NCBI RefSeq assembly: GCF_021602585.1 | Contig: NZ_BQIP01000004.1 | Location: 186,001-250,000 of the forward strand | Direction of reading: 5' to 3' | Source of the DNA: Pseudomonas faucium | GTDB taxonomy: Bacteria > Pseudomonadota > Gammaproteobacteria > Pseudomonadales > Pseudomonadaceae | Length of the DNA: 64,000 bases | Shown: piece after piece, positions 1 to 8,852 of the stretch | Layout: each line of letters begins with the position of its first letter | Numbering within the stretch: the first letter of the stretch is position 1 | Notes under the pieces: generated by a model | Database searches by the model: none | Seen by the model: the letters and a program-made list of their open reading frames with translations, nothing else | What the model was told of the DNA's origin: nothing | Made by a program: the position numbers and the translations under genes

Positions 1-993
1 CGCTACGGCAACGCCACCCTGCTCAAATCCGACCTGGTGTTCGGTATCGGCAACCGCTGGGCCAACCGCCACACCGGTTCCGTCGATGTCTACACCGAAG
101 GCCGCAAGTTCGTGCACGTGGACATCGAACCGACCCAGATCGGCCGTGTGTTCACCCCGGACCTGGGCATCGTTTCCGACGCCGGCAAGGCGCTGGACGT
201 GTTCCTGGAAGTGGCCCGCGAGTGGAAAGCCGCTGGCAAGCTCAAGTGCCGCAAGGCCTGGCTGGAAGACTGCCAGCAGCGCAAGGCCACCTTGCAGCGC
301 AAGACCCACTTCGACAACGTGCCGGTCAAGCCGCAGCGCGTGTACGAAGAGATGAACCAGGTGTTCGGCAAGGACACCTGCTACGTCAGCACCATCGGCC
401 TGTCGCAGATCGCCGGTGCGCAGTTCCTGCACGTGTACAAGCCTCGCCACTGGATCAACTGCGGCCAGGCCGGCCCGCTGGGCTGGACCATCCCTGCCGC
501 GCTGGGCGTGGTCAAGGCCGACCCGAAACGCAAGGTCGTCGCGCTGTCCGGTGACTACGACTTCCAGTTCATGATCGAAGAACTGGCAGTGGGCGCGCAG
601 TTCAACCTGCCGTATGTCCACGTGCTGGTGAACAACGCCTACCTGGGCCTGATTCGCCAGGCGCAGCGTGGCTTCGACATGGATTACTGTGTACAACTGG
701 CGTTCGAGAACATCAACGCCACCGACGCCGCCACCTACGGTGTCGACCACGTCGCCGTGGTCGAAGGCCTGGGCTGCAAGGCCATCCGCGTGTTCGAGCC
801 GAACGACATCGCCCCTGCCCTGCTCAAGGCGCAGAAGATGGCCGAAGAGTTCCGCGTGCCGGTGGTGGTCGAAGTGATTCTCGAGCGTGTGACCAACATT
901 TCCATGGGCACCGAGATCAACGCGGTCAACGAATTCGAAGACCTCGCCCTGGTCGGCAACGACGCGCCAACCGCCATCTCGATGCTCGACTGA
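1..993 (+). CDS. gcl: Glyoxylate carboligase (tartronate-semialdehyde synthase), C-terminal part
   Basis: The gene enters from the left edge and the reading frame is open from base 1; 330 residues are visible of a family that is usually about 590. The enzyme is ThDP-dependent and joins two glyoxylates into tartronate semialdehyde with CO2 release. Visible are the end of the central domain and the whole C-terminal ThDP-binding domain, including [10 protein letters not shown], the GDYDFQF start of the ThDP/Mg motif and its partner Asn in [11 protein letters not shown]. The tail [20 protein letters not shown] closely resembles E. coli Gcl. It is first of the visible genes in the hyi-glxR-ttuD-pyk series. 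Confidence 0.97.
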   Translation, partial: RYGNATLLKSDLVFGIGNRWANRHTGSVDVYTEGRKFVHVDIEPTQIGRVFTPDLGIVSDAGKALDVFLEVAREWKAAGKLKCRKAWLEDCQQRKATLQRKTHFDNVPVKPQRVYEEMNQVFGKDTCYVSTIGLSQIAGAQFLHVYKPRHWINCGQAGPLGWTIPAALGVVKADPKRKVVALSGDYDFQFMIEELAVGAQFNLPYVHVLVNNAYLGLIRQAQRGFDMDYCVQLAFENINATDAATYGVDHVAVVEGLGCKAIRVFEPNDIAPALLKAQKMAEEFRVPVVVEVILERVTNISMGTEINAVNEFEDLALVGNDAPTAISMLD

Positions 994-1002
994 TCGCCTG
1001 AC

Positions 1003-1024
1003 GCCCCCGGGCTTGCCCGGGGGC
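1003..1024 (+). other. GC-only intergenic hairpin between gcl and hyi
   Basis: A perfect 9-bp inverted repeat (gcccccggg / cccgggggc) with a 4-base loop lies 9 bases after the gcl stop. No T-run follows, so it does not look like a full intrinsic terminator. It more likely protects the gcl 3' end or lowers downstream expression within the operon. Its effect is inferred from structure only. Confidence 0.55.
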
Positions 1025-1046
1025 CTTCATCGCTAGGAGACAACCC

Positions 1047-1829
1047 ATGCCTCGCTTCGCTGCCAACCTGTCCATGCTGTTCACCGAACAGGACTTCCTG
1101 GCCCGCTTCAAGGCTGCCGCCGATGCCGGTTTCAGCGGTGTCGAATACCTCTTCCCGTATGATTTCAGCGCCGCCGAAATCAAACAGCAGCTCGATGCCC
1201 ACGGCCTGACCCAGGTGCTGTTCAACCTGCCGGCTGGCGACTGGTCCAAAGGTGAGCGCGGCATTACCTGCCACCCCGACCGCATCGAAGAATTCCGCGC
1301 TGGCGTGGACAAGGCCATCGAGTACGCCAAGGTGCTGGGCAACACCCAGGTCAACGCCCTGGCCGGCATCCGCCCGCAAGGCCCGGACTGCGCCACCGTG
1401 CGCAAGACCTTCGTCGAAAACCTGCGCTATGCCGCCGACAAGCTCAAGGCCGCAGGCATTCGCCTGGTCATGGAGATGATCAACACCCGCGACATCCCGG
1501 GCTTCTACCTGAACACCACCCAGCAGGCCCTGGAAATCCAGGCCGAAGTGGGCAGCGACAACCTGTTCCTGCAGTACGACATCTACCACATGCAGATCAT
1601 GGAAGGTGACCTGGCTCGCACCCTGCAAGCCAACCTGCCGCTGATCAACCACATCCAGCTGGCCGACAACCCAGGCCGCAACGAGCCAGGCACCGGCGAG
1701 ATCAACTACCGCTTCCTGTTCGAGCACCTGGACCGCATCGGCTACCAGGGCTGGGTGGGCGCCGAGTACAAGCCGCTGACCACCACCGAAGCAGGCCTGG
1801 GCTGGCTCAAGACCCATAACGCGATCTGA
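1047..1829 (+). CDS. hyi: Hydroxypyruvate isomerase
   Basis: A 260-residue xylose-isomerase-like TIM-barrel protein, the normal length for Hyi (E. coli about 258). It interconverts hydroxypyruvate and tartronate semialdehyde. The two acidic catalytic/metal positions of the family fall at Glu143 (LVMEMINTRD) and Glu240 (GAEYKPL). The start is ATG with a taggaga ribosome site about 7 bases upstream. It lies 53 bp after gcl and 50 bp before glxR, the usual order in allantoin/glyoxylate operons. Confidence 0.96.
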   Translation: MPRFAANLSMLFTEQDFLARFKAAADAGFSGVEYLFPYDFSAAEIKQQLDAHGLTQVLFNLPAGDWSKGERGITCHPDRIEEFRAGVDKAIEYAKVLGNTQVNALAGIRPQGPDCATVRKTFVENLRYAADKLKAAGIRLVMEMINTRDIPGFYLNTTQQALEIQAEVGSDNLFLQYDIYHMQIMEGDLARTLQANLPLINHIQLADNPGRNEPGTGEINYRFLFEHLDRIGYQGWVGAEYKPLTTTEAGLGWLKTHNAI

Positions 1830-1879
1830 ATCACCGCTCCCATCGGGACCGCGAACAAATATAAAAGAGGTAATTTCTC

Positions 1880-2773
1880 ATGGCTAAAATCGGATTCCTC
1901 GGCACCGGCATCATGGGCAAGCCCATGGCCCAGAACCTGCAAAAAGCAGGTCACAGCATCTTCCTTTCGACCCACCACGATGCTGCCCCGGCCGACCTGG
2001 TCGCCGCCGGCGCCGTAGCCCTGGCCAACCCAAAAGAGGTTGCCCAGGAAGCCGAATTCATCATCGTCATGGTCCCGGACACCCCGCAGGTCGAGAGCGT
2101 CCTGTTCGGTGAAAACGGCGTCGCCGAAGGCGTTGGCCCGAACAAGGTCGTGATCGACATGAGCTCGATCTCGCCGACCGCCACCAAGGCCTTCGCCGAG
2201 AAGATCAAGGCCACTGGCGCCGCCTACCTGGACGCCCCGGTGTCCGGCGGCGAAGTCGGTGCCAAGGCTGCGACCCTGAGCATCATGGTCGGTGGCTGCC
2301 CGAAAGCCTTCGAGCGCGCCCTGCCGCTGTTCGAAGCCATGGGCAAGAACATCACCCGCGTGGGTGGCAATGGCGACGGCCAGACCGCCAAGGTGGCCAA
2401 CCAGATCATCGTCGCGCTGAACATCCAGGCGGTTGCCGAAGCCCTGCTGTTCGCCGCCAAGAACGGCGCCGACCCAGCCAAGGTGCGTGAAGCACTGATG
2501 GGCGGCTTCGCTTCCTCGAAGATCCTCGAAGTGCACGCCGAGCGCATGATCAAGGGCACCTTCGACCCAGGCTTCCGCATCAACCTGCACCAGAAGGACC
2601 TGAACCTGGCCCTGCAGGGCGCCAAGGAACTGGGCATCAACCTGCCCAACACCTCCAACGCCCAGCAAGTGTTCAACACCTGCCAGGCCCTGGGCGGCGG
2701 CAACTGGGACCACTCGGCGCTGATCAAAGGCCTGGAGCACATGGCCAACTTCTCGATCCGCGACGACAAGTGA
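1880..2773 (+). CDS. glxR: Tartronate semialdehyde reductase (2-hydroxy-3-oxopropionate reductase)
   Basis: A 297-residue beta-hydroxyacid dehydrogenase that reduces tartronate semialdehyde to D-glycerate with NAD(P)H. The N-terminal Rossmann fingerprint GFLGTGIMG is at residues 6-13, the substrate motif DAPVSGG at 118-124, and the catalytic Lys171 in GQTAKVANQ, all at family positions. A strong aaaagagg ribosome site precedes the ATG. It is the third enzyme of the glyoxylate-to-glycerate route in this operon. Confidence 0.96.
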   Translation: MAKIGFLGTGIMGKPMAQNLQKAGHSIFLSTHHDAAPADLVAAGAVALANPKEVAQEAEFIIVMVPDTPQVESVLFGENGVAEGVGPNKVVIDMSSISPTATKAFAEKIKATGAAYLDAPVSGGEVGAKAATLSIMVGGCPKAFERALPLFEAMGKNITRVGGNGDGQTAKVANQIIVALNIQAVAEALLFAAKNGADPAKVREALMGGFASSKILEVHAERMIKGTFDPGFRINLHQKDLNLALQGAKELGINLPNTSNAQQVFNTCQALGGGNWDHSALIKGLEHMANFSIRDDK

Positions 2774-2787
2774 CACCTTCTCTGGCC

Positions 2788-2848
2788 CATCGCGGATAAA
2801 TCCGCTCCTACACGGCAATCCTATGTAGGAGCGGATTCATCCGCGATG
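2788..2848. repeat. REP inverted pair between glxR and ttuD
   Basis: Two 25-base arms at 2788-2812 and 2824-2848 are inverted copies with one mismatch, of the form catcgcggat...ccgctcctaca. This is the ccgctcctac-type extragenic palindrome common in P. putida. It lies inside the glyoxylate operon, where it could stabilise the upstream message or partly terminate transcription; that role is inferred. Confidence 0.85.
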
Positions 2849-2984
2849 CAGCCAACACCGATGAGCCTGCGACCACAGGTTCATCGGTGACACCGAGCAA
2901 CACCCGCCCCTGGTTCGGCCTGCACGGAGGCAGTTCCAGGGGCGTTTTCGATTCTGAGAACAACAAGAATTCTGGGAGCCTGCC

Positions 2985-4259
2985 ATGTCGGTCGATCCGC
3001 AAAAACTTCTACGCGAGCTGTTCGACACAGCCATCGCCGCCGCCCACCCGCGCCAAGTCCTGGAACCCTACCTGCCCGCCGACCGTAGCGGCCGGGTCAT
3101 CGTCATCGGCGCCGGCAAGGCTGCCGCCGCCATGGCCGAAGTGGTCGAAAAGAGCTGGCAGGGCGAAGTCTCCGGGCTGGTCGTGACCCGCTACGGCCAC
3201 GGCGCCAACTGCCAGAAGATCGAGGTGGTCGAAGCCGCCCACCCGGTCCCCGACGCCGCTGGCCTGGCCGTGGCCAAGCGCGTGCTGGAGCTGGTCAGCA
3301 ACCTCGATGAAAACGACCGCGTGATCTTCCTGCTGTCCGGTGGCGGCTCGGCCCTGCTGGCCCTGCCGGCCGAAGGCCTGACCCTGGCCGACAAGCAGCA
3401 GATCAACAAGGCCCTGCTCAAGTCCGGCGCCACCATCGGCGAGATGAACTGCGTGCGCAAGCACCTCTCGGCGATCAAGGGTGGGCGCCTGGCCAAGGCC
3501 TGCTGGCCGGCCACCGTCTACACCTACGCGATTTCCGATGTGCCTGGCGACCTGGCCACGGTCATTGCCTCCGGCCCCACCGTGGCCGACCCGAGCACCT
3601 CGGCCGACGCCCTGGCGATCCTCAAGCGCTACAACATCGAAGCGCCCAAGGCCGTCATCGACTGGCTCAACAACCCCGCCTCGGAAACCGTCAAGGCCGA
3701 CGACCCGGCCCTGGCCCGCAGCCATTTCCAGCTGATCGCCAAGCCCCAGCAATCGCTCGAGGCCGCAGCCGTCAAGGCGCGCCAGGCCGGCTTCAGCCCG
3801 CTGATCCTCGGCGACCTGGAAGGCGAGTCGCGCGAAGTGGCCAAGGTGCATGCCGGCATCGCCCGGCAGATCGTGCTGCACGGCCAGCCGCTCAAGGCCC
3901 CGTGCGTGATCCTCTCCGGTGGCGAAACCACCGTGACCGTGCGCGGCAATGGCCGTGGCGGGCGCAATGCCGAGTTCCTGCTCAGCCTCACCGAAAGCCT
4001 CAAGGGCCTGCCGGGCGTGTATGCCCTGGCCGGTGACACCGACGGCATCGACGGCTCGGAAGAAAACGCCGGCGCCTTCATGACCCCAGCCAGCTACGCC
4101 CGCGCCGAAGCGCTGGGCCTGTCGGCCAGCGACGAGCTCGACAACAACAACGGCTACGGCTACTTCGCCGCGCTCGACGCCCTGATCGTCACCGAGCCGA
4201 CCCGCACCAACGTCAACGACTTCCGCGCCATCCTGATCCTCGAGACTGCACAATCATGA
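2985..4259 (+). CDS. ttuD: MOFRL-family glycerate 2-kinase / hydroxypyruvate reductase TtuD
   Basis: A 424-residue protein of the MOFRL/DUF4147 family. Visible are the N-terminal VIGAGKAAAAMAEV, the LLSGGGSALL loop, CVRKHLSAIKGGRLAK, ISDVPGD, and in the C-terminal MOFRL domain SGGETTVTVRGNGRGGRNAEF. Databases often call it hydroxypyruvate reductase after Agrobacterium TtuD, but members of this family have been shown to be glycerate 2-kinases. That fits here, because it would connect the GlxR product glycerate to 2-phosphoglycerate, enolase and the adjacent pyruvate kinase. Its stop overlaps the next start (ATGA), so the two are translationally coupled. Confidence 0.92.
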   Translation: MSVDPQKLLRELFDTAIAAAHPRQVLEPYLPADRSGRVIVIGAGKAAAAMAEVVEKSWQGEVSGLVVTRYGHGANCQKIEVVEAAHPVPDAAGLAVAKRVLELVSNLDENDRVIFLLSGGGSALLALPAEGLTLADKQQINKALLKSGATIGEMNCVRKHLSAIKGGRLAKACWPATVYTYAISDVPGDLATVIASGPTVADPSTSADALAILKRYNIEAPKAVIDWLNNPASETVKADDPALARSHFQLIAKPQQSLEAAAVKARQAGFSPLILGDLEGESREVAKVHAGIARQIVLHGQPLKAPCVILSGGETTVTVRGNGRGGRNAEFLLSLTESLKGLPGVYALAGDTDGIDGSEENAGAFMTPASYARAEALGLSASDELDNNNGYGYFAALDALIVTEPTRTNVNDFRAILILETAQS

Positions 4260-5671
4260 CGCCTGATAAGAAAGTCAAAATCCTCGCCACCCTCGGCCCT
4301 GCGATCAACGGCATCGACGACATCCGCCAGCTGGTCGAAGCCGGGGTGAACATCTTCCGCCTCAACTTCAGCCACGGCGAGCACGCCGACCACGCCCTGC
4401 GCTACCAGTGGATCCGTGAAGTCGAGCAGCAGCTGAACTACCCGCTGGGCATCCTCATGGACCTGCAGGGGCCAAAACTGCGCGTCGGCCGCTTCGCCGA
4501 AGGCAAGGTGCAGCTGCAACGCGGCCAGGCCCTGCGCCTGGACCTGGACAAGACCCCAGGCGACAGCCGCCGGGTCAACCTGCCGCACCCGGAGATCATC
4601 GAAGCGCTTGAGCCTGGCATGGACCTGCTGCTGGACGACGGCAAGCTGCGCCTGCGGGTTACCGCCAAGCACGCCGATGCCATCGACACCGAAGTGCTGG
4701 CCGGTGGCGAGCTGTCCGACCGCAAGGGCGTGAACGTGCCGCAGGCGGTGCTCGACCTCTCCCCGCTCACCGAGAAAGACCGCCGCGACCTGGCCTTCGG
4801 CCTGGAGCTTGGGGTGGACTGGGTGGCCCTGTCGTTCGTGCAGCGCCCTGAAGACATCGTCGAGGCGCGCCAGCTGATTGGCGACCGTGCCTACCTCATG
4901 GCCAAGATCGAGAAGCCCTCTGCCGTCGAGCAGTTGCAGGCCATCGCCGAGCTGGCCGACGCGATCATGGTCGCCCGTGGCGACTTGGGCGTGGAAGTGC
5001 CGGCCGAAAGCGTGCCGCAGATCCAGAAAGGCATCATCGGCACCTGCCGCCAGCTGGGCAAGCCGGTGGTGGTGGCCACGCAGATGCTCGAATCGATGCG
5101 CTTCTCGCCAGCGCCGACCCGCGCCGAAGTCACCGACGTGGCCAACGCCGTGGCCGAGGGTGCGGACGCGGTGATGCTGTCGGCCGAGACCGCTTCGGGT
5201 GACTACCCGCTGGAAGCCGTGCAGATGATGAGCAAGATCATCCGCCAGGTGGAAAACGGCCCGGACTACCAGGCCCAGCTCGACGTCGGCCGGCCGAAGG
5301 CCGAGGCCACCGTGTCGGACGCCATCAGCTGCGCGATCCGCCGCATCAGCGGCATCCTGCCGGTGGCGGTACTGGTCAACTACAGCGAGTCGGGGGCTTC
5401 GACCCTGCGCGCTGCGCGCGAGCGGCCGCGGGCGCCGATCCTCAACCTGACGCCGAACCTGAACACCGCGCGGCGCCTGAGTGTGGCTTGGGGTGTGCAC
5501 TCGGTGGTCAATGACCGTTTGCGCCAGGTCGACGAGGTGGTTTCCACGGCGCTGGAGATTGCTCAGGCACAGGGTATGGCCAGCCGGGGTGACACGCTGC
5601 TGATTACTGCCGGTGTGCCTTTTGGCAAGCCGGGTTCGACTAATACGCTGCGGATCGAGACCTTGGTCTGA
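4256..5671 (+). CDS. pyk: Pyruvate kinase
   Basis: A 471-residue pyruvate kinase that converts PEP and ADP to pyruvate and ATP. Landmarks: RLNFSHG at 35-41, MDLQGPKLRVG at 68-78, the catalytic/metal segment MAKIEKPSAVEQ at 215-226, RGDLGVEVP at 241-249 and ATQMLESM. The start ATG overlaps the ttuD stop by 4 bases. Placement at the end of the glyoxylate operon (TtuE-like position) suggests co-induction with gcl, separate from a housekeeping pyruvate kinase elsewhere. Confidence 0.96.
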   Translation: MTPDKKVKILATLGPAINGIDDIRQLVEAGVNIFRLNFSHGEHADHALRYQWIREVEQQLNYPLGILMDLQGPKLRVGRFAEGKVQLQRGQALRLDLDKTPGDSRRVNLPHPEIIEALEPGMDLLLDDGKLRLRVTAKHADAIDTEVLAGGELSDRKGVNVPQAVLDLSPLTEKDRRDLAFGLELGVDWVALSFVQRPEDIVEARQLIGDRAYLMAKIEKPSAVEQLQAIAELADAIMVARGDLGVEVPAESVPQIQKGIIGTCRQLGKPVVVATQMLESMRFSPAPTRAEVTDVANAVAEGADAVMLSAETASGDYPLEAVQMMSKIIRQVENGPDYQAQLDVGRPKAEATVSDAISCAIRRISGILPVAVLVNYSESGASTLRAARERPRAPILNLTPNLNTARRLSVAWGVHSVVNDRLRQVDEVVSTALEIAQAQGMASRGDTLLITAGVPFGKPGSTNTLRIETLV

Positions 5672-5693
5672 AATCCCGGGGGCGCTTTGCGCC

Positions 5694-5765
5694 CCTTTCG
5701 CGACACAAGGCCGCTCCTACAGGCGACCGCGATCCTCTGTAGGAGCGGCCTTGTGTCGCGAAAGG
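5694..5765. repeat. REP inverted pair after pyk
   Basis: Perfect 29-base inverted arms at 5694-5722 and 5737-5765 are separated by 14 bases (core tcgcgacacaaggccgctcc). It follows the pyk stop by 22 bases and is likely to end or attenuate the glyoxylate operon transcript. The same arm sequence recurs between fliG and fliH at about 62 kb. A smaller hairpin (gggggcgctttgcgcccc) lies just before it at 5678-5695. Confidence 0.9.
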
Positions 5766-5851
5766 AGGGCAAAGCCCTCCCCCAACACCGATTGCGGAAA
5801 ACCGAGGCCCAAAGAGGCCCACCGCTCGTCCATCAACCTTGCCGACTGCCC

Positions 5852-6727
5852 ATGTACACCAAAAATTTCGTCAACCCGTGCCCCGACTGGGCCACGGCCT
5901 TGCTCAACGGCTTCAGCCAGGTGCTGCTGCTGCGCAGCCCCCTGTGCGGCCTGCTGTGCCTGCTGGCCATCCTGCTGACCGCCCCCAACCTGGTCGGCGG
6001 CGCCCTGCTCGGCGCCCTCGCCGGCCTGCTCACGGCCCAGCGCCGCGGCTACGACCGCGCCGACCGCCAGGCCGGGCTGTACTGCTACAACGGCGTGCTG
6101 ATCGGCATCCTGATCAGCGCCGTGCTGCCCTGGTCGGCGATCATGCCGCCACTGATCATCGCCGCCGGTGGTCTTTCCAGCATCATCACCCACCAGTGGC
6201 GCAAGCGCGGCGGCAAGCTGCTGATCGCCTATACCGCGCCCTTCGTCCTGCTCGGCTGGTGCACGCTGCTGCTGGCCACGCCCGCGCCCAGCGGCCTGGT
6301 CGAAGCCGACCCGCTGCACGCCCTGGCGCGCGGTGTGGGGCAGATCTTCCTGCTCGACCAGCCATTGGCCGGGTTGCTGATCATCGCCGGCATGTTCATT
6401 GCCAACCCTTACGCGGCCCTGTGGGCCGTGATCGGCTCGGCCATAGGCGGCGGCGTGGCGCTGCTGGCCGACCAGGCCCAGGGCGCCTGGCTGGGGTTGT
6501 ACGGGTTCAATGCCGCGCTGGCCGCGCTGGCCTTCAGCCGCCAGGGCGAACGCCCCTGGGTGACGCTGCTGGCCATCGCCCTGGCGTTGTTGCTGCAACC
6601 GCTGTTCAAGCTGCTGCCCGTGGCCGGGCTGACCGCGCCCTTCGTCGTCGCCTGCTGGCTGATGCACCTGGGCAACCACCTGGCGCAGCTCAACCAGCGC
6701 GGCAACGCCCGCCGCTTGCACAGCTGA
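5852..6727 (+). CDS. Urea transporter (UT family)
   Basis: A 291-residue, highly hydrophobic protein with about ten predicted membrane helices in two similar halves, as in bacterial UT-family urea channels. The conserved half-repeat signatures are seen as GLYCYNGVLIGILISA and GLYGFNAALAALAFS. The start ATG at 5852 (MYTKNFVNPC) is preferred. The open frame extends further left, but that stretch is REP sequence. Urea is the other product of allantoate breakdown, so the gene fits beside the glyoxylate operon. Nickel uptake by related proteins is a less likely alternative. Confidence 0.88.
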   Translation: MYTKNFVNPCPDWATALLNGFSQVLLLRSPLCGLLCLLAILLTAPNLVGGALLGALAGLLTAQRRGYDRADRQAGLYCYNGVLIGILISAVLPWSAIMPPLIIAAGGLSSIITHQWRKRGGKLLIAYTAPFVLLGWCTLLLATPAPSGLVEADPLHALARGVGQIFLLDQPLAGLLIIAGMFIANPYAALWAVIGSAIGGGVALLADQAQGAWLGLYGFNAALAALAFSRQGERPWVTLLAIALALLLQPLFKLLPVAGLTAPFVVACWLMHLGNHLAQLNQRGNARRLHS

Positions 6728-6771
6728 AAGCCAGCCCCTAGGCTCAGCCCATTGCCCAATGGAACGAGCCC

Positions 6772-7596
6772 ATGAACAACCCTGCGAGCCTGCGCGAGCG
6801 GCTCTACGTCATCGTCTTCCAGACCGACACCGTGGCTGGAAGACGCTTCGACAAGATCCTTTTGTTGATCATCCTCGCCAGCCTGGTCACGGTGATCCTC
6901 GACAGCATCGACGAGGTGCACCGCAGTTATGCCGGCCTGCTGGCCGGTATCGAATGGGGCTTTACCGCGATCTTCCTGGTCGAGTACCTGGCCCGCCTGT
7001 ACTGCTCGCCCAAACCCTTGCGCTACGCCTTCAGCTTCTACGGCCTGGTCGACCTGCTGGCGATCGTGCCGGGGATCATCGCGCTGTACTACAGCGATGC
7101 CCAGTACCTGCTGATGATCCGGGTGATCCGCATGCTGCGGATCTTCCGTGTGCTCAAGCTCGGCCCCTACCTCAAGCAGGCGCACTACCTGATGGAGGCG
7201 CTGCGCGGCAGCAAGCAGAAGATCATCGTGTTCCTGGTCAGCGTCTCGACCCTGGTCACCGTGTTCGGCACCTTGATGTACGTGATCGAAGGGCCGGAGC
7301 ATGGCTTCACCAGCATTCCCAAGGGCATCTACTGGGCCATCGTCACCCTGACCACCGTGGGCTTCGGCGACATCGTGCCGAAGACGCCACTGGGGCAGGT
7401 GCTGTCATCGCTGGTGATGATCACCGGTTACTCGATCATCGCCGTGCCCACTGGCATCTTCACCGCAGAACTGGCCAACGCCATGCGCGGGGAACAGCTG
7501 CAACATGACTGCCCGACGTGCCGCAAGAAGACCCACGAACACGGCGCGGCATTCTGCTCGCGCTGTGGCAATTCGCTGTTCCCGAAAACCGAATAA
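6772..7596 (+). CDS. Voltage-gated potassium channel subunit with C-terminal zinc-ribbon-like tail
   Basis: A 274-residue six-helix ion channel. An arginine-rich S4-type segment (MIRVIRMLRIFRVLKL, residues 115-130) is followed by the pore helix and the K+ selectivity filter TTVGFGD (194-200). After the last helix the cytoplasmic end carries four cysteines in two CxxC pairs (Cys247/250 and 262/265), a short zinc-ribbon or rubredoxin-like knuckle. Conduction of K+ is well supported by the filter; the ligand or redox role of the tail is unknown. The gene follows the urea transporter by 44 bp on the same strand. Confidence 0.93.
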   Translation: MNNPASLRERLYVIVFQTDTVAGRRFDKILLLIILASLVTVILDSIDEVHRSYAGLLAGIEWGFTAIFLVEYLARLYCSPKPLRYAFSFYGLVDLLAIVPGIIALYYSDAQYLLMIRVIRMLRIFRVLKLGPYLKQAHYLMEALRGSKQKIIVFLVSVSTLVTVFGTLMYVIEGPEHGFTSIPKGIYWAIVTLTTVGFGDIVPKTPLGQVLSSLVMITGYSIIAVPTGIFTAELANAMRGEQLQHDCPTCRKKTHEHGAAFCSRCGNSLFPKTE

Positions 7597-7614
7597 GCAA
7601 AGATCCATTTGGTC

Positions 7615-7644
7615 TTTAATCGCCCGGGACCGAAACGCTATAGT
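7615..7644 (+). promoter_or_regulatory. Possible sigma-70 promoter for sbp
   Basis: A tatagt -10-like hexamer at 7639-7644 has a weak tttaat -35-like hexamer 18 bases upstream, 45 bases before the sbp start. The -35 match is poor, so the call is tentative. No terminator is visible between the channel gene and sbp, so read-through is also possible. Confidence 0.35.
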
Positions 7645-7689
7645 CGCTGCCAATTTGCCAAACCTTTGAACCAGAACAAGGAATGCTTC

Positions 7690-8688
7690 GTGAAAAAGCT
7701 CTTCACCGCCTCGCTGCTGGCTGCCGGCCTGGCCTTGGGCAACATCGCCCAGGCCGCCCCGACGCTGCTCAACGTGTCCTACGACGTGATGCGCGATTTC
7801 TACAAGGACTACAACCCAGCGTTCCAGAAACACTGGGAAGCCGAGCACAACGAGAAGGTCAATGTGCAGATGTCCTTCGGCGGTTCGAGCAAGCAGGCGC
7901 GGGCGGTGATCGATGGCCTGCCGGCCGATGTCATCACCATGAACATGGCCACCGACATCAATGCCCTGGCCGACAATGGCAAGCTGGTGCCGGACAACTG
8001 GGTGACGCGCCTGCCGAACAACAGCGCGCCGTTCACCTCGGCTACCGTGTTCATCGTGCGCAAGGGCAACCCCAAGGCCCTGAAAGACTGGCCGGACCTG
8101 CTCAAGGACGGCGTGCAGGTGATCGTGCCCAATCCCAAGACTTCCGGTAATGGCCGCTACACCTACCTGTCGGCCTGGGGTTACGTGCTCAAGCAGGGCG
8201 GCGACGAGACCAAGGCCCGCGAGTTCGTCGGCAAGCTGTTCAAGCAGGCGCCGGTGCTCGACACCGGTGGCCGCGCCGCCACCACCACCTTCATGACCAA
8301 CCAGATCGGCGATGTGCTGGTGACCTTCGAGAACGAAGCCGAAATGATCGCCCGCGAGTTTGGCCGCGACCAGTTCGAAGTGGTCTACCCAAGCGTGTCG
8401 GCCGAAGCCGAGCCGCCGGTGAGCGTGGTCGACAAGGTGGTGGCCAAGAAAGGCACCCAGGCCGTGGCCGAGGAATACCTGAAGTACCTGTGGTCGCCGG
8501 CGGCCCAGGAAATTGCCGCGCAGAACTACCTGCGTCCGCGCGATGCGACAGTGCTGGCCAAGTACACCGACCGCTTCCCGAAAGTGGACTTCCTCTCGGT
8601 GGAGAAGACCTTCGGCGACTGGCGTACCGTGCAGAAGACCCACTTCAATGACGGTGGCGTGTTCGACCAGATTTACACCAATCAGTAA
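7690..8688 (+). CDS. sbp: Periplasmic sulfate-binding protein
   Basis: A 332-residue ABC-transport substrate-binding protein with a clear Sec signal peptide (KKLFTASLLAAGLALGNIAQA) and mature start APTLLNVSYDV. SFGGSSKQARAV, GLPADVITMNMATDI and PNPKTSGNGR are the sulfate/thiosulfate-binding signatures of the Sbp/CysP family. The start is GTG at 7690, supported by an aagga ribosome site 7 bases upstream and by the signal peptide. No cysTWA permease or ATPase genes follow, so it must work with a transporter encoded elsewhere. Sulfate-starvation control is likely but not visible. Confidence 0.94.
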   Translation: MKKLFTASLLAAGLALGNIAQAAPTLLNVSYDVMRDFYKDYNPAFQKHWEAEHNEKVNVQMSFGGSSKQARAVIDGLPADVITMNMATDINALADNGKLVPDNWVTRLPNNSAPFTSATVFIVRKGNPKALKDWPDLLKDGVQVIVPNPKTSGNGRYTYLSAWGYVLKQGGDETKAREFVGKLFKQAPVLDTGGRAATTTFMTNQIGDVLVTFENEAEMIAREFGRDQFEVVYPSVSAEAEPPVSVVDKVVAKKGTQAVAEEYLKYLWSPAAQEIAAQNYLRPRDATVLAKYTDRFPKVDFLSVEKTFGDWRTVQKTHFNDGGVFDQIYTNQ

Positions 8689-8703
8689 TTGATGCAGGCA
8701 CGT

Positions 8704-8783
8704 CCGGCCTCTTCGCGGAACAAGCCCGCTCCCAAAGGTATCGCGCACCCTTCCGGTCTGCGCTAATCCTGTGGGAGCGGGCT
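8704..8783. repeat. Truncated REP pair between sbp and the RHS gene
   Basis: A left arm at 8704-8735 (ccggcctcttcgcggaacaagcccgctccc) has an inverted partner beginning at 8768 (cctgtgggagcgggct) that breaks off after about 16 bases at 8783. Beyond it the sequence becomes AT-rich and leads into the RHS gene. The broken arm marks a likely rearrangement junction. Confidence 0.7.
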
Positions 8784-8852
8784 AGCAAGTCGTTTAAGAA
8801 GACGAATATCGTATCGTCCGCAGGGCTCGCGCTCTTGAAGCGTAGGGTGTTA

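Noticed and set aside
1003-1024. Intrinsic terminator between gcl and hyi
   Set aside because: The hairpin is perfect but no T-run follows and the operon continues, so it is listed only as a hairpin.
5687-5851. Extended N-terminus for the urea transporter gene
   Set aside because: The extra codons translate the REP palindrome and have no ribosome site; ATG 5852 begins the conserved protein.
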